A stretch of DNA of 42,477 bases from Sulfuricella denitrificans (lineage in GTDB: Bacteria > Pseudomonadota > Gammaproteobacteria > Burkholderiales > Sulfuricellaceae): positions 1-42,477 of the forward strand of contig NSJJ01000020.1 in NCBI GenBank assembly GCA_002632355.1. The letters run 5' to 3'. The first letter of the stretch is position 1, and every line of letters begins with the position of its first letter. Below are positions 1 through 8,811 of the stretch, piece after piece. The notes under the pieces are model-generated. The model saw nothing but the letters and a program-made list of their open reading frames with translations, did no database searches and had not been told where the DNA came from. Position numbers and translations under genes: made by a program.

Positions 1-111
1 ACCGACTGGATGTGGACCTACAATCACGAACGCCCCAATATGGCACTGGGCGGCATTACCCCAAAACAGAAGTTAGCGCTTTTAACCAACTCTACTTCTG
101 ACCGCCGCTAA
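1..111 (+). CDS. IS3-family transposase OrfB, C-terminal fragment
   Basis: The frame starting at base 1 reads TDWMWTYNHERPNMALGG followed by ITPKQKLALL and a stop. The pattern W-x-x-x-YN-x-ERP-x-x-ALGG-x-TP is the typical end of the DDE integrase domain of IS3-family OrfB, just past the catalytic glutamate. Only 36 residues are in the window. OrfB carries out strand cleavage and transfer during copy-out/paste-in transposition, normally as an OrfAB frameshift fusion. The call rests on a short but characteristic motif. Confidence 0.8.
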   Translation, partial: TDWMWTYNHERPNMALGGITPKQKLALLTNSTSDRR

Positions 112-128
112 AAATGGGGGGATTACCG
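1..128 (+). mobile_element. right end of an IS3-family insertion sequence (partial)
   Basis: The window opens inside an IS. The transposase C-terminus ends at the TAA at 109-111, and a G-rich stretch follows at about 115-120, as expected for the terminal inverted repeat that lies just past orfB in IS3-family elements. The left end of the IS is outside the window, so the inverted repeat and any target duplication cannot be confirmed. The next reading frame is open directly from this stop, which suggests that the IS has inserted into the following gene. The exact right boundary (about 120-130) is a guess. Confidence 0.55.
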
Positions 129-339
129 TACGCCGCTTAGTAACACAGTACCCAATAACAGCAATACTGAGTATTTCAAGCCCCTTCGCTGGGGTGTTGA
201 TAGTCTCTATCTCTCCTATCCTGGCGAAATATTCCCCGAAGTTGATGCCAAGTTCAAGGAACTCAAGAAGATAGCCCAATCCCCCGAGGATTACCAGAAG
301 GTTCTCGCCCAATACCCGATAGACGGCCATATCTTCGAA

Positions 340-1332
340 GTGAAGGACAAAGGCACCCGGTTTTTTCAGTACATCCTGGAAGACAACGCTTTCAGAATCC
401 AGCTATCCCGCAGTAAATCCATGCCGCTGGCCTATGTAAAGATTTCCAGCGAATACCTGACTCATGTCGGTCCTGTCGAAGCCGAGAAAGCTCTGCTAAG
501 CGTCCTGGAGCAGTTCGGCACGATCCATGAGTTTGCCAATGTCAGCCGCATTGACCTGTTCGTGGATTTCGTTAGTTCCGTGGATATGGAAAGCTGGGAT
601 CGCCATGCCTGGGTGACTCGGGCCTCCGGTATCAATGCTTATTCCGTGGATGGCGAATTTTCCGGCTGGGTTATCGGGCCAGGTGGTGAAATTAGTTGCC
701 GCCTATACGATAAAACCCTAGAAATCGAGCAGAAATCCAAAAAATATTATCTCCACGATCTATGGAAAGCGGCGGGATGGAGTGGCACAGATAAAGTCTG
801 GCGGCTTGAGTTCGAGATCAACCGGATTGTGTTGACCCAGAAAGGCTTGTCCAAGCTCTTTGACGTACTCGCCAATCTCAATGGCCTTTGGAGCTACGCC
901 ACTACCGAATGGCTGCGCCTGACCCTGCCGAATCCAGATGACAAGACCCGTTCCCGCTGGCCGCTTCATCCTTTGTGGGGCTATCTGTCCTCGGTGGATT
1001 GGGAAACCAATGGTGGGCCGTTATCGTCACGTTTCAGCGCTGCCAGAGTGCCGGGGGATGACAAGCTATTCAGCATGGGGTTCAGTACGCTAATTTCCTA
1101 CATGGCGCGGGAAGGCATCACGGATTTGTATGCCGGGCATGAGGCGTTTATTACTGCCTTGTACAACTACCATGAGGGGAAGAGCCATTTTTTAGGGCTG
1201 CCATTCGATGACTATATCGCTGAAAAGGTGGCCATCAAGGGGCGTCAGTTTAATTCCATTCTGAACAGCATGACCTCTTCGGAAATTCATGATCAGGTGG
1301 AACAGTACCGGAAGCAGTCGGACGGCGAATGA
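340..1332 (+). CDS. replication-initiator-like protein, 5' end probably removed by the IS
   Basis: The coordinates use the first available start, a GTG at 340, and give 330 aa. The same frame is open without any ATG, GTG or TTG all the way back to the IS stop at 109-111, and the upstream translation (FKPLRWGVDSLYLSYPG at 175-225) looks like real protein. The gene therefore seems to have lost its start to the IS. Inside, VSRIDLFVDF, a CRLYDKTLEI strand and VWRLEFEINR resemble rolling-circle Rep_trans-type initiators found on small integrative elements. I do not see a clear catalytic tyrosine motif. The HTH gene starts one base after its stop. Function is inferred from pattern only; the protein may be non-functional. 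Confidence 0.5.
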   Translation: MKDKGTRFFQYILEDNAFRIQLSRSKSMPLAYVKISSEYLTHVGPVEAEKALLSVLEQFGTIHEFANVSRIDLFVDFVSSVDMESWDRHAWVTRASGINAYSVDGEFSGWVIGPGGEISCRLYDKTLEIEQKSKKYYLHDLWKAAGWSGTDKVWRLEFEINRIVLTQKGLSKLFDVLANLNGLWSYATTEWLRLTLPNPDDKTRSRWPLHPLWGYLSSVDWETNGGPLSSRFSAARVPGDDKLFSMGFSTLISYMAREGITDLYAGHEAFITALYNYHEGKSHFLGLPFDDYIAEKVAIKGRQFNSILNSMTSSEIHDQVEQYRKQSDGE

Positions 1333-1333
1333 C

Positions 1334-1675
1334 ATGGAGGAACTACCCGTCCTCCCGCTCCCTTCAGTGCGTTGCCTGACCAAGGAGCAGGCTGCCGAAT
1401 ACCTGGGCATTGGCGTCACGCTCCTGACCGAGCTGGGCGTCCCTGCCATCAAATTCGGTCGGCGCTGCGTCTATGACAAAGTTGACTTGGACGAATGGCT
1501 GGAAGAATATAAGCGTCGAGGGCGGGCCAGAAAGGAGATTATATGGCCCGTGAAACCGGAATCTACCGGAGGCCCGATTCCAGCCTCTGGTGGATCAATA
1601 CAACGCTACCCAACGGCAAGCGCATACGCCAAAGCGCTGGGACTGAACACCGAGAAGAAGCGGAAGCCCTGTTAG
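1334..1675 (+). CDS. AlpA/excisionase-like helix-turn-helix protein
   Basis: The ATG at 1334 follows the previous TGA by one base, with GGAGG-like sequence only after the start, so translation is probably coupled. The core LTKEQAAEYLGIGVTLLTELG followed by IKFGRRCVYDKVDLDEWLEE is the MerR/AlpA-type winged helix used by excisionases and small integrase regulators. About 44 C-terminal residues overlap the integrase gene (1543 onward) and look like read-through rather than a conserved domain. Its place between an initiator-like gene and an integrase fits a recombination directionality factor. It is called by domain pattern and position. Confidence 0.7.
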   Translation: MEELPVLPLPSVRCLTKEQAAEYLGIGVTLLTELGVPAIKFGRRCVYDKVDLDEWLEEYKRRGRARKEIIWPVKPESTGGPIPASGGSIQRYPTASAYAKALGLNTEKKRKPC

Positions 1676-2610
1676 CCAAGCTCAAGCTGGATTCCTACAG
1701 GGAAACGCATTTCGGCATCAAGCCTCAACGCTCCTGGCAAGAAGCTGTTGTCCGGTATCTCGCAATTAAATCGGCGCTTCGGAGCTATCGGGACGTGCAA
1801 CGGATTTGCCGCATGCTTGACCCTTACCTGGGCCACAAGACGCTGAACCAGATCAACGGGGATGCCATCTGGTCGATTGTTCAGGGACAACTCAAGCACG
1901 GCAATAAACCGGCGACCGTCAACCGCTATCTGGCCTTGATTCGCAACCTGCTCAAAACAGCGCGTGATGAATGGCAGTGGATAGACAGTATTCCGAAGAT
2001 TCGATTATTGCCCGGCGAAGTTGAACGCGACCGCTGGCTGAACAGAGAAGAGGCTGATCGATTAATCTCGGTTTGTCCTGAACATCTGGCAGCTTTAATC
2101 CGGTTTGCGCTGGCGACTGGCTGCCGGGCAAGGGAGATAACCGGCTTGGAATGGAATCGGGTGGATTTGCAGCGTGGAACCGCCTGGTTGAATCAAACCA
2201 AGAATGGAACGCCGAGAGGCGTACCGCTGAACCGTGATGCGATTGCCGTACTGGAAGAACAGCGCGGGAAACATCCGAAATTCTGTTTTACTTATCGCGG
2301 CGAGCCGATCCGGTGGGATGTCACCAACACCGCTTGGCAGACCGCGACAATGAAAGCGGAAATAGAGGATTTCAGATTTCACGATCTCAGGCATACCTGG
2401 GCCTCGTGGCATCGTCAGGCTGGCACGAGCTGCGATGAATTGAAAGACCTGGGCGGTTGGAAGTCGCGTTCCATGGTGGATCGCTATGCAAAGTTTGCCA
2501 CTGAAAATCTGACGGTCGCAGCAGCAAGAATCGAGAACGGGAAAGGCGGGAACGTGATAGAAATGTCACGTTTCTGTCACGGCCAGAAAAGCAAAAGGGC
2601 CAGCGCCTAA
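1543..2610 (+). CDS. tyrosine recombinase / integrase
   Basis: 355 aa with an N-terminal arm-binding-like region (residues 1-60), a SAM-like core-binding domain (about 62-155) and a catalytic domain (about 165-330). The catalytic residues are R195 (ATGCRAREITGL), K220, H280-x-x-R283 (HDLRHTWASW), W306 in place of the second His (LGGWKS) and the nucleophile Y315 (DRYAKF). It catalyses site-specific integration and excision. It reads toward the phage terminase genes and ends in a terminator. It could be the integrase of the truncated small element with which it is collinear, or have been captured by the prophage. No att repeat could be identified next to it. Confidence 0.88.
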   Translation: MARETGIYRRPDSSLWWINTTLPNGKRIRQSAGTEHREEAEALLAKLKLDSYRETHFGIKPQRSWQEAVVRYLAIKSALRSYRDVQRICRMLDPYLGHKTLNQINGDAIWSIVQGQLKHGNKPATVNRYLALIRNLLKTARDEWQWIDSIPKIRLLPGEVERDRWLNREEADRLISVCPEHLAALIRFALATGCRAREITGLEWNRVDLQRGTAWLNQTKNGTPRGVPLNRDAIAVLEEQRGKHPKFCFTYRGEPIRWDVTNTAWQTATMKAEIEDFRFHDLRHTWASWHRQAGTSCDELKDLGGWKSRSMVDRYAKFATENLTVAAARIENGKGGNVIEMSRFCHGQKSKRASA

Positions 2611-2624
2611 ACGCTAGCCCTTGA
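2597..2624 (+). terminator. intrinsic terminator after the integrase
   Basis: A 9-bp stem with one C-A mismatch (GGGCCAGCG at 2597 against CGCTAGCCC ending at 2620) overlaps the integrase stop codon and is followed by a short TTGATAT stretch. It separates the integrase from the phage structural genes. The T-run is weak. Confidence 0.45.
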
Positions 2625-2714
2625 TATATCTGGCTCCCCGAGCTGTGCTTACTAAGAACCAAAATAGCGGTTATTCAACTGCCTGAAAAATTCATCAGAA
2701 AAGCCGCCTGACCT

Positions 2715-2741
2715 GCCATTCCCCTAGTAGTGCTTTGTCTT
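2715..2741 (+). promoter_or_regulatory. conserved 27-bp element, copy 1: putative late promoter of the terminase unit
   Basis: This stretch, with core CCCTAGTAGTGCTTTGTCTT, matches two others at 11110-11136 and 20999-21025 base for base at most positions. All three lie in intergenic DNA immediately ahead of a structural-gene unit. It ends 25 nt before the small terminase ATG. Position and repetition suggest a phage-specific promoter or activator site. The sequence does not look like a standard sigma-70 -35/-10 pair. Confidence 0.6.
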
Positions 2742-2745
2742 TACA

Positions 2746-2766
2746 GCTGCGTACATCATACGCAGC
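2746..2766 (+). other. hairpin abutting the small terminase start codon
   Basis: GCTGCGTA (2746-2753) and TACGCAGC (2759-2766) form a perfect 8-bp stem with a 5-nt loop. The second arm ends on the base before the ATG at 2767, and no Shine-Dalgarno sequence is present. The structure could limit initiation on, or stabilise the 5' end of, the transcript started at the element just upstream. Confidence 0.55.
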
Positions 2767-3714
2767 ATGGCAATAGACCGCTCCAAACCACTTTCTGAAA
2801 TAACCTTCTACTGCAAGCCGTGCTATCGATCGTTCAAGGCGGAGCCTGAGCGGATTGAGGAGGCACCGGAGCAGGAGTTTCACCCGTTCGAGTATTTCGC
2901 GCCATGCCCGCGTTGCGGCGACGAGTGCGCCCAGGTGCACTGGGAAAAGAATCTCCTGAAGGCCTATTCCAAGGCGACGGGGCCGAAAACAGAAGAAGGA
3001 AAGACGGCTTCCGCTGCCAATCTTGATGGGCATCCAACCAAAGAAGAGGCGCTGCGCACGCGGTTCAATGCGATGAAGCATGGGCTGTCTGCGCGCACGG
3101 CGACTTACTTTCCTTCCAAGCCTGACGGTTATTCATTTTGCCATGGATGCGATGTTGACCGGGTGCATTGCTCGCATCAGTCGGCATGCATCAAGAAGAC
3201 CGAGCTTTTCATGCTGCACCATGCGGCTTTCGACCAGCGCAATCCGAAGCACCTGATGGGAATTTATGCCGACCTGCAGGCTTCCGTATTCGCTGTCGTG
3301 CAGCAGATCATCCAGACCATCGTCGCGGATGGCGTGAAGGTTGAGCAGGTTGTATGGGATCGCGATTCAGAAGGCAACGTCCGCGTGGCCGAATATGTGG
3401 ACGAAAAAGGCGAGCGGCACATCATCCGTGAAAACATGATGGCTCACCCGCTCTTCCGTCCATTGGGCGAGATGCTGAGCCGCGCAAATCTTTCCCTGTC
3501 CGATATGGGCATGACGCAGAAAGTGGTCGAGGCCGAAGAGAACGAGCTTGGCAGGTTATCCGGCGACCAGGACGAGCAGGAAAGCATCGATGAATACCGT
3601 AAGCGCACCCTGACGCTGCTGTCCGGCATGGCGGACAAGATTCAGCGCTCCAACCAGCAGACCAATAGTGACCCGAAGCTGATCGAGTATCAACAGGAGG
3701 GCGGAAATGCATAA
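2767..3714 (+). CDS. putative terminase small subunit with zinc-binding clusters
   Basis: 315 aa directly upstream of the large terminase gene, the usual place for the DNA-recognition subunit. Two cysteine clusters are visible: C16-x2-C19 with C47-x2-C50 and C54 near the N-terminus, and C125-x2-C128 with C135 and C141 in the middle. Between them is a basic stretch (ATGPKTEEGKTASAANLDG then RFNAMKHGLS) of the kind seen in terminase-associated proteins that carry a GPKTPEGK-like motif. The C-terminal third is acidic and helical, suited to oligomerisation. The assignment rests on position and this pattern. The protein would bind the packaging-initiation site and recruit the large subunit. Confidence 0.62.
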   Translation: MAIDRSKPLSEITFYCKPCYRSFKAEPERIEEAPEQEFHPFEYFAPCPRCGDECAQVHWEKNLLKAYSKATGPKTEEGKTASAANLDGHPTKEEALRTRFNAMKHGLSARTATYFPSKPDGYSFCHGCDVDRVHCSHQSACIKKTELFMLHHAAFDQRNPKHLMGIYADLQASVFAVVQQIIQTIVADGVKVEQVVWDRDSEGNVRVAEYVDEKGERHIIRENMMAHPLFRPLGEMLSRANLSLSDMGMTQKVVEAEENELGRLSGDQDEQESIDEYRKRTLTLLSGMADKIQRSNQQTNSDPKLIEYQQEGGNA

Positions 3715-3740
3715 AACACACAGATTTATGCATTTTTTAC
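3705..3740 (+). terminator. AT-rich hairpin plus T-run between the terminase genes
   Basis: AAATGCATAAA (3705-3715) and TTTATGCATTT (3725-3735) form a perfect 11-bp stem with a 9-nt loop, and T residues continue to 3738. The left arm contains the stop codon of the small terminase gene. It resembles a weak intrinsic terminator or attenuator and would reduce large-terminase expression relative to the upstream gene. TGCAT recurs at 3761. Confidence 0.5.
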
Positions 3741-3762
3741 ACAAAATTATGTGGTTTTTTGC

Positions 3763-5388
3763 ATGAGCCGCGTCACCTCCAGCGACCGCCTCCGCCTATC
3801 GATCCGCGCCGAGTCGGAGATTCTGCGCTACAAAAATGATCATGCGCTGTGGCACAAACACGTTCACGGGGTGGAACTGGACCCGGCGCAGATTCTGAAG
3901 TGCATCGAAATGGACGAAAACCCCAACACCATCGATGTTTCCTGCCGACGTACGGGCAAGACGGCGGTGAAGGAGATGCATGCGCTCAAACACAACGCCA
4001 CCACGCCTTCGCAGGAGCTGGGGATCGTGGCGCCGCGGCTGCAGCAGTCGCAGAACAACCTGAACTATCACCTGGAAGCGATTCGCCGCTCTCCGATGTT
4101 GAAGTCATACATCGAATACAAGGGCGGTCGGGAGCAGCTTTCCGACACGAAATACCAGTTCGTCAACCTCTCCAAGGCCAGCGCCTACGGCATCATGAGC
4201 CAGATCGACGGCGATGCGATCAGCTACGCCTCGATCGAGGAAGTGGATGACATGCCGGCGGACCGCCTGATGTCGCGCTTTCTGCCGATGTTGGGCTCCG
4301 CCCGACGTATGGGCGCAGCCAAGGACGTTTCTTTCAAGCCGCAGATCCGCGTGACAGGCGTATTCAAGGGAGCTGACGTAATCCAGCAGCTGATCGACTC
4401 CAAGCAATACCACCTGCTGCCGATCGTGAATGTGTACCTGGGCATGGAGATGGGCATCCTCAACGAGGCATTCATGCTCGAGATGCGCGCCCAGTTGCCG
4501 GAGGGTGAATTCATCCGGCAGTTCCTGTGCAAGAACGTCTCGGCGCAAAACCATATCTGGGAAAAATACATTCGCAAGGCGATGTCGGTCGGCCTGCAGG
4601 CCAAGCTGGAGATCGCCGAGCCGATGCCCGGCATGCGCTACAAGAAGCGCGGCCTGATTTCCTTCGGCTACGATCATTCCGGCCACGGCGAATCGCCGCA
4701 TGCATCCAAGTCCGGGCTGGTGGTATGCGAGCAAATCGGAAACTTCGTCACCTTTCCCTTCGTGAAGACCTGGCCGGCAGGAACGGACGACAAAGTGGTG
4801 CAGCGCGATCTGCGCGGCTTCTGGGAATACTTCAGGCCGGATTACGCCATGGGCGACGCCTACGGCGTGGGCATGCTGACCAGCCTGAATGATGAACTCT
4901 ACGCCCATGGCCTTACCGATATCGACCGCCGCACCATTGGAGACGGCGAGAGCACTGCCACCACCTGGACGCAATGGCCGTTCGCCCCGATCCGCTTCGA
5001 GGGCATGACCAAGCACAGCATGGCCACCGCGCTGCGAACCGCATTTCACAACGGGCAGGCGGCAATCCCGTATTTCGACGACAACCGCGACATTGTTGAC
5101 GCCAAAGAGGCCGCCAACGTGATATGGCTGCCGGGAACCACTGCAGAGGCACTGTCCGGCCCTCCAGACTGGGTCGCCTTCGTGCGCCAGCTCGGAAACA
5201 TCAAAACGCTGCCGACCAAGGCCAGCTACTCCAGCTACAAGATGGTGAAAGCCAAAATCGGAGACGACTTGTTCGATGCCGCCTGCGCCGGGGTATGGGC
5301 GCTGGTGACGCGCGGTGCTGAAGACGTGCCAACCGTGATTTCCACCCGGGTGCAGACACGGGATCAGTTATTGGGAGCGGCGGCATGA
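3763..5388 (+). CDS. terminase large subunit
   Basis: ATP-driven DNA packaging motor and nuclease. Numbered from the ATG at 3763 (541 aa), the Walker A-like loop is SCRRTGKT near residues 60-67, and a Walker B region is YASIEEVDDM near 155-164. The nuclease half has three acidic clusters: GYDHSGHG near 305, DYAMGDAYGVG near 365 and DDLFDAACAGVWAL near 505-520. A GTG at 3751 would add four residues, and neither start has a good ribosome-binding site. The next gene overlaps the stop by ATGA. Length and motif order fit TerL well. Confidence 0.9.
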   Translation: MSRVTSSDRLRLSIRAESEILRYKNDHALWHKHVHGVELDPAQILKCIEMDENPNTIDVSCRRTGKTAVKEMHALKHNATTPSQELGIVAPRLQQSQNNLNYHLEAIRRSPMLKSYIEYKGGREQLSDTKYQFVNLSKASAYGIMSQIDGDAISYASIEEVDDMPADRLMSRFLPMLGSARRMGAAKDVSFKPQIRVTGVFKGADVIQQLIDSKQYHLLPIVNVYLGMEMGILNEAFMLEMRAQLPEGEFIRQFLCKNVSAQNHIWEKYIRKAMSVGLQAKLEIAEPMPGMRYKKRGLISFGYDHSGHGESPHASKSGLVVCEQIGNFVTFPFVKTWPAGTDDKVVQRDLRGFWEYFRPDYAMGDAYGVGMLTSLNDELYAHGLTDIDRRTIGDGESTATTWTQWPFAPIRFEGMTKHSMATALRTAFHNGQAAIPYFDDNRDIVDAKEAANVIWLPGTTAEALSGPPDWVAFVRQLGNIKTLPTKASYSSYKMVKAKIGDDLFDAACAGVWALVTRGAEDVPTVISTRVQTRDQLLGAAA

Positions 5389-5618
5389 AGCGCAGCGAGC
5401 AACACACACCAGACAAAGAATTGATCGCGGAGCGGCGTGCATTTATCCATGAACACATGCCGGAGATGCTGCCCGAGATCAAGAAGCTGCACGCGCTTGG
5501 CGCGATAACAGGCTGGCGTGACGTGACGCATGCTGGCAAGGACGATCCTCCCGTGCAAGGCATCGCAATCAGCGGGCCATTCCTGTCCGGAAACTATTTC
5601 GCAAAAAGGGGTAAATGA
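5385..5618 (+). CDS. small phage protein between terminase and portal, unknown
   Basis: 77 aa, starting in an ATGA overlap with the large terminase stop and itself overlapping the portal start, so it is translated as part of the head operon. The sequence is polar, with a helical N-terminal half (KELIAERRAFIHEHMPEML) and no recognisable domain, cysteine pair or membrane segment. Head-tail joining or packaging accessory roles are possible but unsupported. The coupled overlaps on both sides make it a real gene. Confidence 0.7.
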   Translation: MKRSEQHTPDKELIAERRAFIHEHMPEMLPEIKKLHALGAITGWRDVTHAGKDDPPVQGIAISGPFLSGNYFAKRGK

Positions 5619-6994
5619 TGGGCATCTTGCAAACGGTAAGGGAGAAGGTGCGCGGCCTGTTCCCGGCAGCGCAGGCGACGGGTACCACAGAAGTCGGCTA
5701 CAGGCCCACACCTGAAGATCAGGTGAAATACCTGTACCGCCAGCTCTGGGTGGATCCGGACTTGCGCCAGGCCATTCTGGACATCCGCGAGATGGACCGA
5801 GCCGATGGCCGGGTGCGGCGCATTCATGCACGGGTGGCGCGCGACACCATCAAGGGTGGGCTGGTATTCACCCAGCCGCAGGGTAACGACAAGCTGAAAA
5901 CCGAATGGAACGAATTCCGCCGCCGCCTGCAGCTCAACCGCGTGGAGAAACTGAAGAGCCACGCCCGCGGGCTGGTGATGGAAGGCAACCTGCCGCTGCA
6001 GATTGTGGTTGGAGAAGGCATGAAGGTCATGGACATCGTGCGCATGCCGTCCGAAACCATCCTGCCCAAGGTTTCAACCAACGGGCGCTTTACCGACGTG
6101 CGCCAGGCCTATGCCCAGTTCGATGTGCTGACCGGCGCACAGACAGCCCAGTTCGCACTGTGGCAGATGATCCACGTGCGCTTCGACCCGGACAATTTCG
6201 ACGACATGGGCAGCCTTGGCCGCCCTTTCCTCGACGCCAGCCGCGAGACCTGGAAGAAGTTGCGCATGACCGAGCAGGATCTGGTGATCCGCCGCCGCAT
6301 GCGCGCCCCGCTGCGCATGGCGCACGTGCTGGAAGGCGCAACAGACGACCAGATCAACACCTACCGCGCCAATGTCGAAAAAGATCAGGCCGAAGGCGTG
6401 ACCACCGATTACTACCTCAACAAGAAAGGCGGCATCACAGCGGTGCAAGGCGATGCCGCGCTGGGCGAGATCGGCGACGTGGTGCACCTGCTCGATACCT
6501 TCTTCGCCGGTTCTCCCCTGCCGAAGGGATTGATGGGCTACACCGACGGCATGGCGCGGGACATCCTGGAGGATCTGAAGCGGGATTATTACGAGGAAGT
6601 CGATCTGCTGCAGGAAACACTGTCGTGGGGCTATGAGCAGGCCTTCCGGCTGCAACTGCTGCTCAAGGGCATCAACCCGGACGATGAGGACTTCACGGTC
6701 ACCTTCGCCGAGCGCCGCACCGAAACCCCGAACCAGACCACCGACCGGATGCTGAAATGGAAAGCCATGGGCGTACCGCGAGGCATGGTATGGGAAGAGC
6801 TGGGTTTCAATGCAGACGATGTGGAAGCACGGCGAGACTGGGAGTCAAAGAATTACGATCCCTATCCGGATGCTGGCAAGATCGGCATGGGGTCGATTAT
6901 CGCCCCAGGGGGAAAAAGTGCGCCGAATGTCAGCGTCACACCGGGCAACGCGCCCAAGGGCGAGAGTGCCACCAGCATAGGTAACGGTGGGTGA
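5615..6994 (+). CDS. portal protein
   Basis: 459 aa between terminase and the MuF-type head protein, the conserved position of the portal. Portal-type features are a mixed helical N-terminus (YLYRQLWVDPDLRQAILDIR), a central region mentioning the peptide path VMEGNLPLQIVVGEG, and DMARDILEDLKRDYYEEVDLLQ-like long helices near residues 310-340 that fit the stem and crown. It forms the dodecameric ring through which DNA is packaged. Two ATGs lie in tandem (5615 and 5618). It ends in a GTGA overlap with the next gene. I read it as a short Mu/HK97-like portal. Confidence 0.8.
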   Translation: MMGILQTVREKVRGLFPAAQATGTTEVGYRPTPEDQVKYLYRQLWVDPDLRQAILDIREMDRADGRVRRIHARVARDTIKGGLVFTQPQGNDKLKTEWNEFRRRLQLNRVEKLKSHARGLVMEGNLPLQIVVGEGMKVMDIVRMPSETILPKVSTNGRFTDVRQAYAQFDVLTGAQTAQFALWQMIHVRFDPDNFDDMGSLGRPFLDASRETWKKLRMTEQDLVIRRRMRAPLRMAHVLEGATDDQINTYRANVEKDQAEGVTTDYYLNKKGGITAVQGDAALGEIGDVVHLLDTFFAGSPLPKGLMGYTDGMARDILEDLKRDYYEEVDLLQETLSWGYEQAFRLQLLLKGINPDDEDFTVTFAERRTETPNQTTDRMLKWKAMGVPRGMVWEELGFNADDVEARRDWESKNYDPYPDAGKIGMGSIIAPGGKSAPNVSVTPGNAPKGESATSIGNGG

Positions 6995-8811
6995 CGCCGG
7001 AACAAGCCTCCATCAAGCGCGCCACCAAGGCTGCGCAGCAATCCGTCGAGCGTCTGGACGCGGCAGCGCTGGGCGAACTTTCGAAGCTTTACCGGCAGGC
7101 TGCAGCAGAAATTGCGGCGGCGATCGAGCGTTACGCCGGCGCTGACGGAAACCTGATGCTGACGGAGCTGCAATCCGTATTGGCGCAGGTCAATGGGCAG
7201 ATCAGGCAAATCACGTATCAGCGCGATGCCCTGCTGGGCGAAGCGTTGTCGCAGGCAGCCGGTCTGGGCGTGGAGCCGCTGGCTACGGTACTGGAAACAT
7301 CGGCAATGATGCGCGTGAACGAGTCGGCGCTGGCCTTCGTGCGCAACTTCGTGGCAGCGGACGGCCTGCAACTCTCCGACCGCATCTGGCGGCTGGATCG
7401 CCAGGCGCGCGACCTGGTGACCAACGCCATCGAAATGGCGGTGATCCAGGGGCACGGCGCAGCGCAGGCCGGGCGGGAATTTCTGGCGCGCGGGCAGCCG
7501 GTGCCCATTGATCTTCAGGACAAGATCAGCGCGGCCAGTGCGGGGAAAATATCCAGGGAAACCACCGACGCCCTGCTCACCGGGTCCGGCAGCCCGATGG
7601 ATAACGCCATGCGCCTGATGCGCACCGAGATCAACCGGGCGCACGGCACGGCCTACATGATGGGAGCTGCAGAACATCCGGACGTGGTGGGCTTCCGCTA
7701 CCTGCTCTCCCCTGCCCACCCGGCGCCGGATATCTGCGACCTGCTCTCCACGCAAAATCTGTATGGCCTGGGCGAGGGGGTATACCCCAAGGACAAAATC
7801 TACGGCGTGTGGCCGGCACACCCGAACACCCTCTCCTTCGTGGTGGCAGTATTCAAGGACGAGGTAACGGACGCAGATCGCGCCGGCAAGGAAACACCCA
7901 TGCAGGCACTGGAACGGCTCACCCAGGCGCAGCGCGTTGGTGTGCTCGGGGTAAACAAGGCCAAGGCCTACGACGCAGGGCAGATCAGGCAGGGGATGAT
8001 TCGCGCGCCGTGGCGATCCGTGCAGCAGCGCATTGGCGCAATCAAACCGGATATCAAGCCCAAGATAAAGCCAGCCGCTATAGGACTTGACGACATGATC
8101 GCGTCCGGACGTGACATTTCCACCGACCTGCTGAACAAATATGGCAGCGACGGCGCCCTGCTACTGGAAAAACTGCACGAGCAGCTGCGGGCCGCAAGGC
8201 CGATGATGACGGAAGCCAGTATCCAGAACGGCGGCAAAGGCGCAGAACTGATCCGGGCAGCCTCAAAAATGTTCCCGGACGACTGGACCAAGGTAGCAGA
8301 CAGGCACGGGCCGCTCTATGCGAAATTCTCGAGATCGCGCGGGGGATATGTCGATCTCTCCATGGCGCGGGCAGGTACCGGATACAGGGTGTTCGGGTAT
8401 AGCGGAACGGCCCGGGGCGGAGAAGGTTTTATCCGCACGGGAAATTTTTCCACCTCTTTGCATGAATACACCCACCGGCTGCAGCACGCCATTCCGGCGC
8501 TGGACGATTTTTTCCAGACATTGCACGAGCGAAGAACCAGCGGGGACAAACTGGAGCGTCTGCTCGACTTGTACCCGAGACACGGCTATGGTAGAAGTGA
8601 GGTTACACGCAAGGACGAGTATCGAAATGCCTACCAGGGGAAAATCTATTCCGGGCAAACCTACCTCGGGAAGCACGGCGCGCTGGAAGTGATGACCATG
8701 GCGTTTCAGGATGTGCTGGGCGGCAGCGCTCGGGATCTTGAGTCCCTGGTCGAGAAGGACCGCGAAATGTTTGATCTGGTGATAGGGTTGCTATTCAAAT
8801 ATGTTCCGTAA
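6991..8811 (+). CDS. MuF-type minor head protein fused to a HExxH metallopeptidase domain
   Basis: 606 aa from a GTG start overlapping the portal stop. Residues about 190-290 carry the phage Mu F-like head morphogenesis domain (RTEINRAHGTAYMMGA, then DICDLLS and PAHPNTLSFV). After a Lys/Pro-rich linker (KPDIKPKIKPA near 355) comes a separate C-terminal domain of about 240 aa with a zinc peptidase signature: HEYTH at residues 491-495 and a candidate third ligand E566 in ALEVMTM. MuF-domain proteins with variable enzymatic tails are known as phage-borne polymorphic toxins, delivered with the virion. The peptidase substrate is unknown. The small downstream gene overlaps its stop by 11 nt and may be a cognate partner. 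Confidence 0.82.
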   Translation: MTPEQASIKRATKAAQQSVERLDAAALGELSKLYRQAAAEIAAAIERYAGADGNLMLTELQSVLAQVNGQIRQITYQRDALLGEALSQAAGLGVEPLATVLETSAMMRVNESALAFVRNFVAADGLQLSDRIWRLDRQARDLVTNAIEMAVIQGHGAAQAGREFLARGQPVPIDLQDKISAASAGKISRETTDALLTGSGSPMDNAMRLMRTEINRAHGTAYMMGAAEHPDVVGFRYLLSPAHPAPDICDLLSTQNLYGLGEGVYPKDKIYGVWPAHPNTLSFVVAVFKDEVTDADRAGKETPMQALERLTQAQRVGVLGVNKAKAYDAGQIRQGMIRAPWRSVQQRIGAIKPDIKPKIKPAAIGLDDMIASGRDISTDLLNKYGSDGALLLEKLHEQLRAARPMMTEASIQNGGKGAELIRAASKMFPDDWTKVADRHGPLYAKFSRSRGGYVDLSMARAGTGYRVFGYSGTARGGEGFIRTGNFSTSLHEYTHRLQHAIPALDDFFQTLHERRTSGDKLERLLDLYPRHGYGRSEVTRKDEYRNAYQGKIYSGQTYLGKHGALEVMTMAFQDVLGGSARDLESLVEKDREMFDLVIGLLFKYVP

